Shown here: positions 35,932 to 45,602 of the stretch, one piece after another
Numbering within the stretch: position 1 is the first letter of the stretch
Layout: every line of letters starts with the position of its first letter
DNA from: Luteimonas gilva
GTDB taxonomy: Bacteria; Pseudomonadota; Gammaproteobacteria; Xanthomonadales; Xanthomonadaceae
DNA: 64,000 nt
Direction: 5' to 3'
Assembly (NCBI RefSeq): GCF_005239095.1
Contig: NZ_SZUA01000002.1
Coordinates: 496,001 to 560,000, forward strand
Translations under genes and position numbers: made by a program
The notes under the pieces: generated by a model
What the model was told of the DNA's origin: nothing
Databases searched by the model: none
What the model saw: only the letters and a program-made list of their open reading frames with translations

Positions 35932-38118
35932 TCAGGCCTTCGCGGGTTCGGGCGCCAGACGCAGCGGCAGTTCGCGCAGCCGTTGTCCGGTCAGCGCGAA
36001 CACGGCATTGGCCACCGCCGGCGCGATCGGCGGCGTGCCGGGTTCGCCGACGCCGCCCATCTTCTCGGCGCTGGGCACGATATGCACTTCGACGACGGGC
36101 ATTTCGTGCATGCGCAGCACCTGGTAGTCGTGGTAATTGGATTCCTGCACGCGGCCGTCCTTGAAAGTCAGCTTGGAATGCAGCGCCGCGCCCAGGCCGA
36201 AGGCGATGCCCGATTCCATTTGCGCGGCGACGGTCTGCGGATTGACCACCGGGCCGCAATCGATCGCGCAGACCACGCGATGCACTTTGATCGCGCCGTT
36301 CTCGACCGACACTTCCGCGGCCTGCGCGACGTACGAACCGAAGGATTCGTGCACCGCGATGCCGCGCCCGCGGCCCTGCGCGGCGGGTTTGCTCCAGCCG
36401 AATTTCTCGGCGGCCAGGTTCAGCGCCGCCAGATGGCGCGGATGGTCCTTCAACAGCATGCGCCGGTATTCGAGCGGATCCTTGCCGGCGGCGTGCGCCA
36501 GCTCGTCGACCAGACTCTCCATGACGAAGCCGTTGTAACTGTGGCCGACCGAACGCCACCACAGCACCGGAATGCCGGTCTTGGGCGAATGCAGATCGAC
36601 GCGGTGCGCCGGCGTGCCCAGCACGTAAGGCGAATCGGCGACGCCTTCCACCGACGTGCCGTCGATGCCGTTCTTCACCGTGAACGGTTCGAACGGCGTG
36701 CCGGCGGTGATCGATTGCCCGACCATCACCTGCTGCCAGGCGACCGGCTTGCCGTCCGCATCCAGTCCCACTTTCGCGCGCTGCACGTAAGCGGGCCGGT
36801 AATAGCCGCCGCGCACGTCGTCTTCGCGCGACCACACCGTTTTCACCGGCGCCTTCGCGGCTTTGGCCACCTCCACCGCTTCGGACACGAAATCCGAGAC
36901 CGGCGTGGCGCGCCGGCCGAAGCCGCCGCCGAGGAAGGTGGTGTGGATGAAGATCTGTTCCGGCTTCAATCCGGTGATCTTCGAAGCGACCTGCTGATCG
37001 ACGGTCTGGAATTGCGTTCCGGTCCAGATCTCGCATTTGTCCGCGTCGATCTTCACCGTGCAATTGAGCGGTTCCATCGGCGCGTGGGCCAGATAAGGCA
37101 CGGCGTATTCGGCTTCGACGGTCTTGGCCGCTTTCGCCATCGCCGCCGCGGCATCGCCGGCCTGCGCGGCGACCGGACCGGGGGTGCCGGCGAGCTTGGC
37201 GAAGTCGGCGCGCAACGCGTCGGTGTCGAGCGCGGCGTTCGGGCCCAGGTCCCAATCCACCTTCAAGGCATCGCGGCCGAGTTTCGCCGCCCAGTAATGA
37301 TCGGCGACAACGGCCACACCGCTCGGCACCTGCACCACGTTGCGCACGCCGGGCACGGCTTTGGCCGCCGCCGCATCGAAGGACTTCGCCTGGCCGCCGA
37401 ACACCGGCGCGCGCGCCACGACCGCGGTTAGCAACCCGTCGAATTGCACGTCCATGCCGAACTGGGCGCGGCCGGTGATCTTTTCCGGCGTGTCCAAACG
37501 CAACGTCGGCTTGCCGATGATCTTCCAGTCCTTGGGATCCTTCAGCTTGAGCGTCTTCGGATCGGGCACCGGCAGCTTGCCCGCGTCGTCGGCCAAGTCG
37601 CCGTAGCGGATGCGTTGGCCGCCGGCGACGACTTCGCCGTTCCCGGTGCGGATTTCGGCCGGCGCCACGCCCGTGCGCGCGGCGGCGGCCTGCACCAGCA
37701 TCGCTTTCGCCGCGGCGCCCGCTTGGCGGTAACGGTCGAATTCCGACCAGGTCGAGGTCGATCCGCCGGTCATCTGCATGCCGAACGCGGTGTGCGCGTA
37801 GGCCTGCGCGGCGGGGGCGTGTTCCACCTTGATCTTGGACCAGTCGGCGTCGAGTTCCTCGGCCACCAGCATCGGCAGCGCGGTCCAGATGCCCTGGCCC
37901 ATTTCCGAATGCGACAGCAGCACGGTGATGCGGTCGTCGTTGCCGATGCGCAGGAACGCGTTCGGCGCGAACGGCGCCGCGGCGGCGGCCGCGCCGGCTT
38001 CCTGCGCCATCGCGAAGCGGCGCGCGCCGGGGACGACGAAGGCGATCACCAGACCGCCGCCGACGACGGCGCCGGCCTTGAGGAAATCGCGGCGGGACGG
38101 GTTGAGGACTGCGTTCAC
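35932..38118 (-). CDS. iorB: Isoquinoline 1-oxidoreductase-type molybdenum hydroxylase, large subunit (Tat-exported)
   Basis: A 728-residue xanthine-dehydrogenase-family subunit that binds the molybdopterin cytosine dinucleotide cofactor. GTG 38118 is chosen because GGAGG lies five bases before it. The Tat signal SRRDFLKAG (residues 8-16) sends it folded to the periplasm. Family features include [35 protein letters not shown] near the N-terminus, FLGGGFGRR (Mo-site loop), and the C-terminal [34 protein letters not shown] with the catalytic Glu in GVGEPG. The natural substrate (N-heterocycle or aldehyde) cannot be read. Confidence 0.93.
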   Translation of the reverse strand: MNAVLNPSRRDFLKAGAVVGGGLVIAFVVPGARRFAMAQEAGAAAAAAPFAPNAFLRIGNDDRITVLLSHSEMGQGIWTALPMLVAEELDADWSKIKVEHAPAAQAYAHTAFGMQMTGGSTSTWSEFDRYRQAGAAAKAMLVQAAAARTGVAPAEIRTGNGEVVAGGQRIRYGDLADDAGKLPVPDPKTLKLKDPKDWKIIGKPTLRLDTPEKITGRAQFGMDVQFDGLLTAVVARAPVFGGQAKSFDAAAAKAVPGVRNVVQVPSGVAVVADHYWAAKLGRDALKVDWDLGPNAALDTDALRADFAKLAGTPGPVAAQAGDAAAAMAKAAKTVEAEYAVPYLAHAPMEPLNCTVKIDADKCEIWTGTQFQTVDQQVASKITGLKPEQIFIHTTFLGGGFGRRATPVSDFVSEAVEVAKAAKAPVKTVWSREDDVRGGYYRPAYVQRAKVGLDADGKPVAWQQVMVGQSITAGTPFEPFTVKNGIDGTSVEGVADSPYVLGTPAHRVDLHSPKTGIPVLWWRSVGHSYNGFVMESLVDELAHAAGKDPLEYRRMLLKDHPRHLAALNLAAEKFGWSKPAAQGRGRGIAVHESFGSYVAQAAEVSVENGAIKVHRVVCAIDCGPVVNPQTVAAQMESGIAFGLGAALHSKLTFKDGRVQESNYHDYQVLRMHEMPVVEVHIVPSAEKMGGVGEPGTPPIAPAVANAVFALTGQRLRELPLRLAPEPAKA

Positions 38119-38141
38119 GAGTGCCTCCAAGATTCGCTATT

Positions 38142-38300
38142 CCTTCTCCCACCGGGAGAAGGTGCCCGAAGGGCGGATGAGGGTTCGGCGAAGCGATGCC
38201 AGTTTCAGATCGCCGATAGGTTCCGTACTCGCGTCGCGATCTTTGTCATGAGCCGCTTCGCCGAACTCTCACCCCAACCCTCTCCCGGCGGGAGAGGGAG
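38142..38300. repeat. Inverted repeat pair, family A, between iorA and iorB
   Basis: CCTTCTCCCACCGGGAGAAGG (38142-38162) with TGCCCGAAGGGCGGATGAGGG faces CTCTCACCCCAACCCTCTCCCGGCGGGAGAGGG ending at 38298. It lies inside the iorA-iorB operon and adds about 190 bases between the two subunit genes. Confidence 0.82.
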
Positions 38301-38309
38301 CCAATAACG

Positions 38310-38765
38310 TCAAGCCTTCGACAACTCCGCCGCGCGGTGCACCGCCGCGCGGATGCGCGGATAGGTGCCGCAGCGGCAAATGTTGCCCGACATGGCTTGG
38401 TCGATGTCGGTGTCGTTCGGCGAAGGAATCTTCGCCAGCAGCGCGACCGCCGACATGATCTGGCCGGATTGGCAGTAGCCGCACTGGACCACGTCCAGCT
38501 CGGCCCAGGCCTTTTGCACCGGATGGCTGCCGTCCGCCGACAGGCCTTCGATGGTGGCGATCTTCTTGCCTTCCACCGCCGAGACCGGGGTGATGCAAGA
38601 GCGCAGCGGCGCGCCGTCGGCATGGACCGTGCACGCGCCGCATTGGGCGATGCCGCAGCCGAACTTGGTGCCGGTCATGCCCATCAGGTCGCGCAGCACC
38701 CAGAGCAAGGGCATATCGGCAGGCGCATCGACTTCGCGCTCGCTGCCGTTGACGTGCAGTTTCAT
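38310..38765 (-). CDS. iorA: Isoquinoline 1-oxidoreductase-type [2Fe-2S] small subunit
   Basis: A 151-residue iron-sulfur subunit. The plant-ferredoxin-type cluster uses Cys37, 42, 45 and 57 (CGIAQCGAC...C); the second cluster uses Cys95, 98, 130 and 132 (CGYC...CRC). ATG 38765 follows GGGAGT; a longer frame to 38804 is unlikely. It has no Tat signal of its own, so it probably crosses the membrane bound to IorB, as in related enzymes. It precedes iorB in the operon, with a repeat in between. Confidence 0.95.
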   Translation of the reverse strand: MKLHVNGSEREVDAPADMPLLWVLRDLMGMTGTKFGCGIAQCGACTVHADGAPLRSCITPVSAVEGKKIATIEGLSADGSHPVQKAWAELDVVQCGYCQSGQIMSAVALLAKIPSPNDTDIDQAMSGNICRCGTYPRIRAAVHRAAELSKA

Positions 38766-38854
38766 CGGCGACTCCCTGGCGTCGGCTGGGGACAGGAGAA
38801 GCATACTATCGGCAGTGTGAAAAACTTACTTCGGACGGATCGCTCCGGCGGACC

Positions 38855-39841
38855 ATGAACCAGATGCAGTCGATGCGGGCGGGAGCGGGGAACGGCGCGC
38901 GCGGCGTGCTGGAAGGCGTCGCGGCCGCGATCCGCGCCGGCGCCCGGGCCACGCTGGCCCTGGTCGTGGAGACCGAGGGCTCGACCTATGTCGATGCCGG
39001 CGGCATGGCCCTGTTCGGCGGTCCGGACGGCCAGGTCGGCTGGCTGAGCGGCGGTTGCCTGGAACCGGAGATCGAGCGGCAAGCCCGGCAGGCGGACGAA
39101 ACCGGTTCCCTGCGCTGGATGGAGGTCGATACCCGCGACGACGAAGACTTGCTCGCCGGTTCGGCGCTGGGCTGCCGCGGCCGATTGCGCATCGCGCTGT
39201 TGCCGCTGCGGGCGCTGCCCGGTTTCGAACAGGCTGCGCAGATGTGGCTGCAGGGCGGAACGCCGCTCGAGTTTGCGGTGTCGGACGACGGCGCCGTTGC
39301 CGTCCGCGCCGGCGGAACCTGGGAGTGGCGTTTGCCGGCATCGGCTCCCGATGGGCCGCACGCCGGTTGGCGCCTGCGGATCGATCCGCCGCCCGAGGCG
39401 ATCGTGTTCGGCGCCGGTCCGGAAACGCCGCTGTTGCTGCCGCTGCTGCGCGAGATGGGTTGGCGGACGACTTTGGTCGAACGCCGCGAACGCTGGAGCG
39501 CATTGGCCGCGCTCGCCGATCGCCGCATCGACGGATTTCCGGCGGCGGTCGCCGACGGCGCCCAGTTCGATGCCGCTCTGGTCATGCACCACAATTTCGA
39601 ATTGGACCGCGAAGCCCTGGCCGCGTTGGCGCCCGCCGCCATCGCTTTCGTCGGATTGCTGGGCCCGGTGCGCCGGCGCGAAGACTTGTTCAAATTGCTG
39701 TCGGAACGCGAACGGATCGCGTTGGCGCCGCGGCTGCGTTCGCCGATCGGATTGAAGTTGGGCGGACAAGGGCCGCAAGCGATCGCATTGAGCATCGCCG
39801 CGCAATTGCAGGCCTATCGCCATGGCGAGGAGACGCGTTGA
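38855..39841 (+). CDS. xdhC: XdhC/CoxI family molybdenum-hydroxylase maturation protein
   Basis: A 328-residue cytoplasmic chaperone that binds and sulfurates molybdenum cofactor for insertion into xanthine-dehydrogenase-family enzymes. The N-terminal XdhC domain has ATLALVVETEGSTYVDAGGMALF and WLSGGCLEPEIERQAR; the C-terminal Rossmann domain starts near residue 185 (AIVFGAGPETPLLLPLLREMGW) and ends RSPIGLKLGGQGPQAIALSIAAQL. It is divergent from iorA by 89 bases and overlaps the next gene by four bases (TTGA). Together with mocA it probably matures the adjacent IorAB. Confidence 0.92.
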   Translation: MNQMQSMRAGAGNGARGVLEGVAAAIRAGARATLALVVETEGSTYVDAGGMALFGGPDGQVGWLSGGCLEPEIERQARQADETGSLRWMEVDTRDDEDLLAGSALGCRGRLRIALLPLRALPGFEQAAQMWLQGGTPLEFAVSDDGAVAVRAGGTWEWRLPASAPDGPHAGWRLRIDPPPEAIVFGAGPETPLLLPLLREMGWRTTLVERRERWSALAALADRRIDGFPAAVADGAQFDAALVMHHNFELDREALAALAPAAIAFVGLLGPVRRREDLFKLLSERERIALAPRLRSPIGLKLGGQGPQAIALSIAAQLQAYRHGEETR

Positions 39842-40431
39842 GCGGGCATGCCGCGGTGGTGTTGGCGGCGGGCGGCAGCCGGCGGCTGGGCCGGCCCAAG
39901 CAGTTGTTGACGCGCGGGGGCGAGACGCTGGCGCATCGCGCCGCGCGTCTGGCGGCGCAGACTTCGCCGCGACGCTTGCTCGTGATCTCGGGCGCGTTTC
40001 GCGAGGAGGTGGAAAAGGCGCTGGCCGATCTGGATGGCGAATCGGTTTTCAACGAGAACTGGGAAAGCGGGCTGGCCGGCAGTTTGCGCAGCGCGGCGGC
40101 GGCATTGGCCGATCACGACGGCCCGGTTTTGATCGTCGGCTGCGATCAGCCCGCCTTGGAAGGCGCGCATCTGGCGCAATTGCTGGCCGGCGCGGCGAAT
40201 ACGGGATGCGCGGCGACCTCGCACGGCGGTTCGCCCGGAATTCCGGCGATCGTACCCGTAGCCATGCTGCGGGAAGCGGACGCGCTGAGCGGCGACCGCG
40301 GCCTCGGCGCACGCCTGCGCGGCCTGCCGCAAGAACGCGTGTGGATGCTGCGCGCGGCCGAATTGGAGTTCGATATCGACGATGAGGACGACCTGCGGAT
40401 CGCCGTGGATCGCGGCCTGATCGACGCCTAG
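39838..40431 (+). CDS. mocA: Molybdenum cofactor cytidylyltransferase (MocA/MobA-like)
   Basis: A 197-residue nucleotidyltransferase that makes molybdopterin cytosine dinucleotide, the cofactor form used by IorB-type enzymes. The N-terminal motif VVLAAGGSRRLGRPKQLL binds CTP/Mg; GCDQPAL carries the metal-binding Asp and SPGIPAIVP is the substrate loop. TTG 39838 overlaps the xdhC stop (TTGA), and the frame fits the family N-terminus there. The Pro-Lys after Gly-Arg (LGRPKQ) is typical of the MocA branch rather than the GTP-using MobA. An essential role for IorB activity is inferred. Confidence 0.88.
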   Translation: MSGHAAVVLAAGGSRRLGRPKQLLTRGGETLAHRAARLAAQTSPRRLLVISGAFREEVEKALADLDGESVFNENWESGLAGSLRSAAAALADHDGPVLIVGCDQPALEGAHLAQLLAGAANTGCAATSHGGSPGIPAIVPVAMLREADALSGDRGLGARLRGLPQERVWMLRAAELEFDIDDEDDLRIAVDRGLIDA

Positions 40432-40436
40432 CTTTC

Positions 40437-40528
40437 GTGGGAGCGGCTTTAGCCGCGAGCTTTTTCCCTGAAATCGCCGCGATGCCGCGATTTTGGAGGA
40501 AAGAGCTCGCGGTTAAAGCCGCTCCTAC
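40437..40528. repeat. Inverted repeat pair, family B, after mocA
   Basis: GTGGGAGCGGCTTTAGCCGCGAGC at 40437 faces GCTCGCGGTTAAAGCCGCTCCTAC ending at 40528, five bases after the mocA stop and convergent with the minus-strand operon. Confidence 0.87.
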
Positions 40529-40538
40529 AAAAAGCGGC

Positions 40539-40820
40539 TCAGCGGCCGATGGCGGCCCAGACGATCAGCGCCAGCGCGATCGCGCCGGCGACGTAGACCA
40601 CCCGCCACGCCCAGCGCGCCGTGCGCCGCGCGCGGCGCACGATTTCGGTGGCGATGGCGTCGGCCTGTTCGATCAGCGGCGCGGCCTCGGCCTGCGCCTG
40701 CTCGTAAGTCGCGCCGTCGCGGTCGAAACAAGCGTGCGCGCTGCGCTGCAGATCGTCGTAGCGCGCGTACAGCTCCCGCTTGGGCCAACGCTGCAATCCT
40801 TGCGGCGTTTCGGGCGGCAT
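40539..40820 (-). CDS. Small C-tail-anchored membrane protein at the end of an ABC export operon
   Basis: A 93-residue protein. ATG 40820 shares its A with the stop of the preceding permease (TGATG). Residues 1-60 are polar and helical (RELYARYDDLQRSAHACF, AQAEAAPLIEQADAIATEIV), and one membrane helix follows (about 72-90, VVYVAGAIALALIVWAAI). No family is recognised. The tight coupling suggests that it works with the exporter, for example as an accessory subunit, but this is inference. Confidence 0.72.
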   Translation of the reverse strand: MPPETPQGLQRWPKRELYARYDDLQRSAHACFDRDGATYEQAQAEAAPLIEQADAIATEIVRRARRTARWAWRVVYVAGAIALALIVWAAIGR

Positions 40821-42127
40821 CAAGCCGCCCGCAAGGCCGTGGTCACCGGCAGACGCGCGGCGCGCAGCGCCGGGAACAATCCGCCGACCAGGCCGATGCC
40901 CAGCGCCCATTTCAGGCCCGTCCACAGCAATTCCGGCGAGACCTTGAACTGGAACACCACCTGGCTGAAATTGCTGCCCAAGGTGCTGACGCTGTAGCCG
41001 TTGAAGATCAGCCAAGCGATCAGTCCGCCGAGGATCCCGCCGAGCAGGGCGAGCAGCATCGTCTCCAGCATCACCGCCAGCACCACCGGCACGCCGCGGA
41101 AGCCGATCGCGCGCATCGTCGCGATCTCGCGCGCGCGTCCGGCGACGGCCGCGTACATGGTGTTGAGCGCGCCGAACACCGCGCCGATCGCCATGATCGC
41201 GCCGATCACGGTGCCCAGTACGCTGATGATCTTGCTCAACTGGCCCGATTGCTTGGCGTAGTAGGTGGCCGTGGTTTCTACGTCGAGCTTCAGCCGCGGA
41301 TCGCCGTCCACCGCCGCTTTCAGCTGCTTGAAGCCTTCCTTGCCTTCGGTCTTGGCGGTGATCGACTGGTACGAGCGCCGGTTGTAGGTCGACGACAGCG
41401 TCTCCGCATCGCCCCACAGTTCCGAATCGTGCGCGTCGCCGGATTCGAACATGCCGACCACGGTCCAATCTTGCGCGCCCAGGCGCAGCGACTTGCCCAC
41501 TTCCAAGCCGCGGAACTGCGAAGCCGCGCCTTTGCCGACCACGATTTCGCGCAAACCGGCGCCGAATTTGCGGCCCTGCACGATCTTGACGTTGTCGCGC
41601 ACCGCCCAGGCTTCCGGACCCACGCCGCGGAACTGGGCGTTGGCGTCGGTGCCGTCGGACATGCTCGGCAAGTTCACCACTTGCGACAGTTCGGCCGAGA
41701 TCAGCGGCTTGCCGTCGGCGCCCTTCTTGATGCCGGGCAAGCTGGAGATCAGCGGCGCCTGGTCGCGGGTGATCACCGAGTTGGTCTCGGCTTGCGAGCC
41801 GCCGCGCAGGATGATCGCGGTGTCCTCGCTGCCGGTCTTGTCGAGCGTGGCCTTGAAGCCTTCGCCCATCGCCAGCATCGCCACCAGCACGCCGACCACG
41901 CCGGCGATGCCGACCACGATCACCGACGACGCGCCCCAGCGCTGCGGCAGGCTGGCGATGCCGATCTTGGCCGCGGCCAGCGACAAGCGGCCGCTGCGGG
42001 TGAGGAACAGCCACAAGCCCAGCGCCACGGCGATCGCCAGCACGGCGTACCAGGGCAGCATGACCCAGACCACCAGGCCGACGACGAGGGCGAGCACGGA
42101 CAACGTATTTCCGATCCAAGGTTTCAT
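40820..42127 (-). CDS. ABC transporter permease, MacB/FtsX type
   Basis: A 435-residue membrane subunit. Two hydrophobic segments at the N-terminus (about residues 5-45) precede the region ASSVIVVGIAGVVGVLVAMLAMGEGF, a MacB-type periplasmic core domain (about 90-290), and three C-terminal helices with the FtsX domain (IGAIMAIGAVFGALNTMYAAVAGRAREIATMRAIGF). It pairs with the next permease upstream, the ATPase at 43311 and the periplasmic adaptor at 44135. Substrates of such tripartite mechanotransmission systems include peptides, lipids and macrolides; none can be assigned here. Confidence 0.88.
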   Translation of the reverse strand: MKPWIGNTLSVLALVVGLVVWVMLPWYAVLAIAVALGLWLFLTRSGRLSLAAAKIGIASLPQRWGASSVIVVGIAGVVGVLVAMLAMGEGFKATLDKTGSEDTAIILRGGSQAETNSVITRDQAPLISSLPGIKKGADGKPLISAELSQVVNLPSMSDGTDANAQFRGVGPEAWAVRDNVKIVQGRKFGAGLREIVVGKGAASQFRGLEVGKSLRLGAQDWTVVGMFESGDAHDSELWGDAETLSSTYNRRSYQSITAKTEGKEGFKQLKAAVDGDPRLKLDVETTATYYAKQSGQLSKIISVLGTVIGAIMAIGAVFGALNTMYAAVAGRAREIATMRAIGFRGVPVVLAVMLETMLLALLGGILGGLIAWLIFNGYSVSTLGSNFSQVVFQFKVSPELLWTGLKWALGIGLVGGLFPALRAARLPVTTALRAA

Positions 42128-42140
42128 CGCTGCATTCCCC

Positions 42141-43298
42141 TTATCGTCCGGCCAGCGCGTCGACGATCTTCAGCCGCTGCGCGCGCAAGGCGGGCAGCAG
42201 GCCGACGACGACGCCGATCGCGATCATCAGAACCAAACCGATCGCCCAAGTCTGGCCGGGCACGGTCGGCAGTTGGATCATGCCGCCGCTCGCCGCGCTG
42301 ACGCCGGGCATGATCACCGCCGCCAAGCCCAGGCCGATCAAGCCGCCCAGCACCACCAGCAGCACCGATTCGACCAAAACCAGCACCAGCACCGTGCCGT
42401 CCTTGAAGCCGAGCGTCTTCAGCACGGCCAATTCCGGAATGCGCTCGCGCACCGCCTGCGCCATGGTGTTGCCGGTCAGCAGCAGCAGGGTGAAGAACAC
42501 CGCCGCCATGATCGCGGTCACGATCAGGCCGATGTCGGCGAACTGCTTGGCGAAGGCCTGCTGGAACGCCGATTCGGTCTGGCTCTTGGTTTCGTGATCG
42601 GAGTTGGCCGACAGCGCGTCGATCGCCTTGGCCACGCGCGAAGCCTGGTTCGGATCGGCGATCTGCACCGTGTACCAGCTGACCTGGCTCTTGATGTAGT
42701 CGTTGGATTCGTCGAAGTACTTCCAGTTCATCATCAGCTGGTTTTCCGCGCCGATGTTCTTGCGGTCCTTCACCTTGAAGATCGCCTTCAGCTGCAGCGG
42801 CCAATCGTTGCTGCCGCCGCGCGGGAAGATCGTGGCCTGCAGCGGGATGGTGTCGCCGATCTTCCAGCCGTTCTTCTTGGCCAGCGATTCGCCGACGATG
42901 GCGCCGGTGCGGGTCTCCTGAAACGCCTTCAGCTGGTCCGGCGGCACGTCGTACTCGCCGTAGACGTCGAAGAAGTTCGGCGCGATCGAGAAGTTCGGGA
43001 AGAAATCCTTCGGATCGCGGTAGATGCCGCCGAACCACATCGCGTAGGTCACCTTGCGCACGCCGGGCACCTGCGCGATCTGCGCCTCCAGATTGACCGG
43101 CAGCGATTGGGTGATCGACAGCCGCGACGCCACGACCAGCCGGTTGACGCCTTCGACGGTGCCGCCGGAGTTGAACGCCACGCGCACCGAATCGAGCATC
43201 CCGTACAGCAGGAACGCCGCGACCACGGACAACAGGGTCAGCAGGGTCCGCGTCTTGCTGCGGAACAGCTGCGCCCAGATCAGGGATAGGTATTTCAT
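42141..43298 (-). CDS. ABC transporter permease, MacB/FtsX type (second subunit)
   Basis: A 385-residue permease with MacB/FtsX layout: an N-terminal helix (TRTLLTLLSVVAAFLLYGMLDSV), a periplasmic domain (about residues 45-260; GVRKVTYAMWFGGIYRDPKDFF, GDTIPLQA) and three C-terminal helices (LIVTAIMAAVFFTLLLLTGNTMAQAVRERIPELAVLKTLGF). It differs from the neighbouring permease in length and at the N-terminus, so the transporter core is probably a heterodimer. It lies 12 bases from the ATPase gene and 13 from the second permease. Confidence 0.9.
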   Translation of the reverse strand: MKYLSLIWAQLFRSKTRTLLTLLSVVAAFLLYGMLDSVRVAFNSGGTVEGVNRLVVASRLSITQSLPVNLEAQIAQVPGVRKVTYAMWFGGIYRDPKDFFPNFSIAPNFFDVYGEYDVPPDQLKAFQETRTGAIVGESLAKKNGWKIGDTIPLQATIFPRGGSNDWPLQLKAIFKVKDRKNIGAENQLMMNWKYFDESNDYIKSQVSWYTVQIADPNQASRVAKAIDALSANSDHETKSQTESAFQQAFAKQFADIGLIVTAIMAAVFFTLLLLTGNTMAQAVRERIPELAVLKTLGFKDGTVLVLVLVESVLLVVLGGLIGLGLAAVIMPGVSAASGGMIQLPTVPGQTWAIGLVLMIAIGVVVGLLPALRAQRLKIVDALAGR

Positions 43299-43310
43299 GG
43301 CGGCCTCGTC

Positions 43311-44003
<693 letters not shown>

Positions 44004-44037
44004 CGCCACGCTCCTCGTTGTTGGCCTTTCTTCGGCC

Positions 44038-44118
44038 GTCATTCCCGCGAAGGCGGGAATCCAGTGTCTTGCCCTTAACGCTCTTTAGCCGTCATTCCCG
44101 CCTTCGCGGGAATGACGG
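44038..44118. repeat. Inverted repeat pair, family F, inside the ABC export operon
   Basis: GTCATTCCCGCGAAGGCGGGAATCC at 44038 faces GTCATTCCCGCCTTCGCGGGAATGAC ending at 44116. The right unit is itself a near-perfect hairpin. It separates adaptor and ATPase genes. Confidence 0.85.
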
Positions 44119-44134
44119 CTTAAAAAATCAGCGC

Positions 44135-45388
44135 TTATTGCGCTTCCTCATCCTTCTTCAACCGGATCTTGTCGCCGTCCTTCATCGCCGGCGGCGGATC
44201 CAATACCACGGTCTCGCCCGGCGACAGGCCGGAGACCACTTGCCGGTCGTCGCCCATCGCCCGGCCGAGCTTCACTTCGGCCTGCTCGACGGCGTCGCCC
44301 TTGTCGTTGACCACGAACGCGACGTCCTTACCATCGCGCTGGGCGATCGCAGCGGATGCGACGCGTACGCCTTGCGGCTGCTGCGCCGCGGCCGGCTTGG
44401 CCGATTCCAGGAAGCTGACCTTGACGCCCATGTCCGGAACGATGCGCGGATCCTTCTGCTTGATCGCGATGCGCACCTTGACCGTGGCCTTGCCGCGATC
44501 GGCGGCCGGGATGATCGCGATCACCTCGGCCGGGATCTTCCAATCGGGATAGGCGTTGAGCGTGGCTTCGACCGGCATCTTGGGCTGCACGCGGCCGATG
44601 TAGGCCTCGCCCACATCGACTTCCACTTCCAGCGAATCCATATCCACGATCGTGCCGATGCCGGTGCGGGTGAAACCGCCGCCGGCCGACAGCGGCGACA
44701 CGATTTCGCCCGGCTGCGCGGCTTTGGCCGTCACCACGCCGGCGAACGGCGCGCGCACCACGGTGTTGTCGACGCCGATGTCGGCGATGCGCAGTCGGCC
44801 GGAAGCGACCTTCGCGTTGCGTTCGGCGGTCAGCAATTGCGCGCGCAGCGAATCGCGCTGGGCGATGGCCTGGTCGTACTGCGACTTCGACACGAGTTGC
44901 TGCCGCACCAGCGAAGACAGGCGCCGCGCGTTGGCTTCGGCTTCGATCAATTGCGCGCGCATCTGTTCTACGCCGCTGTGCGCGGCGGACAGCTGCGCGT
45001 TGGCGAGCGAACGTTCGGCGTCGGCGTCGATCGGGTCGAGCGTGGCCATCACTTGGCCTTCTTCGACGCGCTGGCCTTCTTCGATCAGCACTTCGCGCAC
45101 CCGGCCGGTGATCTTGGCCGAAACCGTGGCGATGCGCCGCGCGACCACATAGCCGGTCGCATCCAGCACCGAAGCCGAACTGCCGCCGCTGCCGATCGCC
45201 ACCGTCGTCGCGGTGCGCACTTCCACGCCTTTGTCGCGGCCGAAGAAGGCCCAGCCCGCGCCAGCGAGCAGCAACAGCGCGGCGACCACCGCGATCGCGA
45301 TCCACAAGCCGCGCCGAGAGGTCGGCGGCGGCGGTGCGCTCTTGCGGTCGATGCGGAGTTCCTTCAGCAGGTCGGCGGAAGCGTTCAT
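44135..45388 (-). CDS. Membrane-fusion (periplasmic adaptor) protein of an ABC exporter, HlyD/MacA type
   Basis: A 417-residue adaptor with one N-terminal membrane helix (about residues 29-49, IAIAVVAALLLLAGAGWAFF). The lipoyl half-motifs flank an alpha-hairpin (about 115-190, MATLDPIDADAERSLANAQLSAAHSGVEQM and VRQQLVSKSQYDQAIAQRDSLRAQL), followed by beta-barrel and membrane-proximal domains (APFAGVVTAKAAQPGEIVSP, KMPVEATLNAYPDWKIPAEV). It connects the MacB-type permeases to an outer-membrane channel, which is not encoded nearby. ATG 45388 starts the protein; the ORF further upstream overlaps the divergent promoter. Confidence 0.93.
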   Translation of the reverse strand: MNASADLLKELRIDRKSAPPPPTSRRGLWIAIAVVAALLLLAGAGWAFFGRDKGVEVRTATTVAIGSGGSSASVLDATGYVVARRIATVSAKITGRVREVLIEEGQRVEEGQVMATLDPIDADAERSLANAQLSAAHSGVEQMRAQLIEAEANARRLSSLVRQQLVSKSQYDQAIAQRDSLRAQLLTAERNAKVASGRLRIADIGVDNTVVRAPFAGVVTAKAAQPGEIVSPLSAGGGFTRTGIGTIVDMDSLEVEVDVGEAYIGRVQPKMPVEATLNAYPDWKIPAEVIAIIPAADRGKATVKVRIAIKQKDPRIVPDMGVKVSFLESAKPAAAQQPQGVRVASAAIAQRDGKDVAFVVNDKGDAVEQAEVKLGRAMGDDRQVVSGLSPGETVVLDPPPAMKDGDKIRLKKDEEAQ

Positions 45389-45602
45389 CGTTATCCGGAC
45401 GGAATAAAAGGCGAAGTGTGACGGGATGCGGCCGTTGCCGCCACCGCGGGCGCCCCCAGGCGGCCTCTCGTGGACGGCAAGCCTACGCAGGTCGCCCGGC
45501 CCGGTCATCTGACGCCTGTCATGCGGAATGGCTGATGGCCGCGACTGCCGCCGCTCGCCGGCGAAGCCTAACTTGATGGCCAGTCCGGAAGGAGGGCGAT
45601 CG

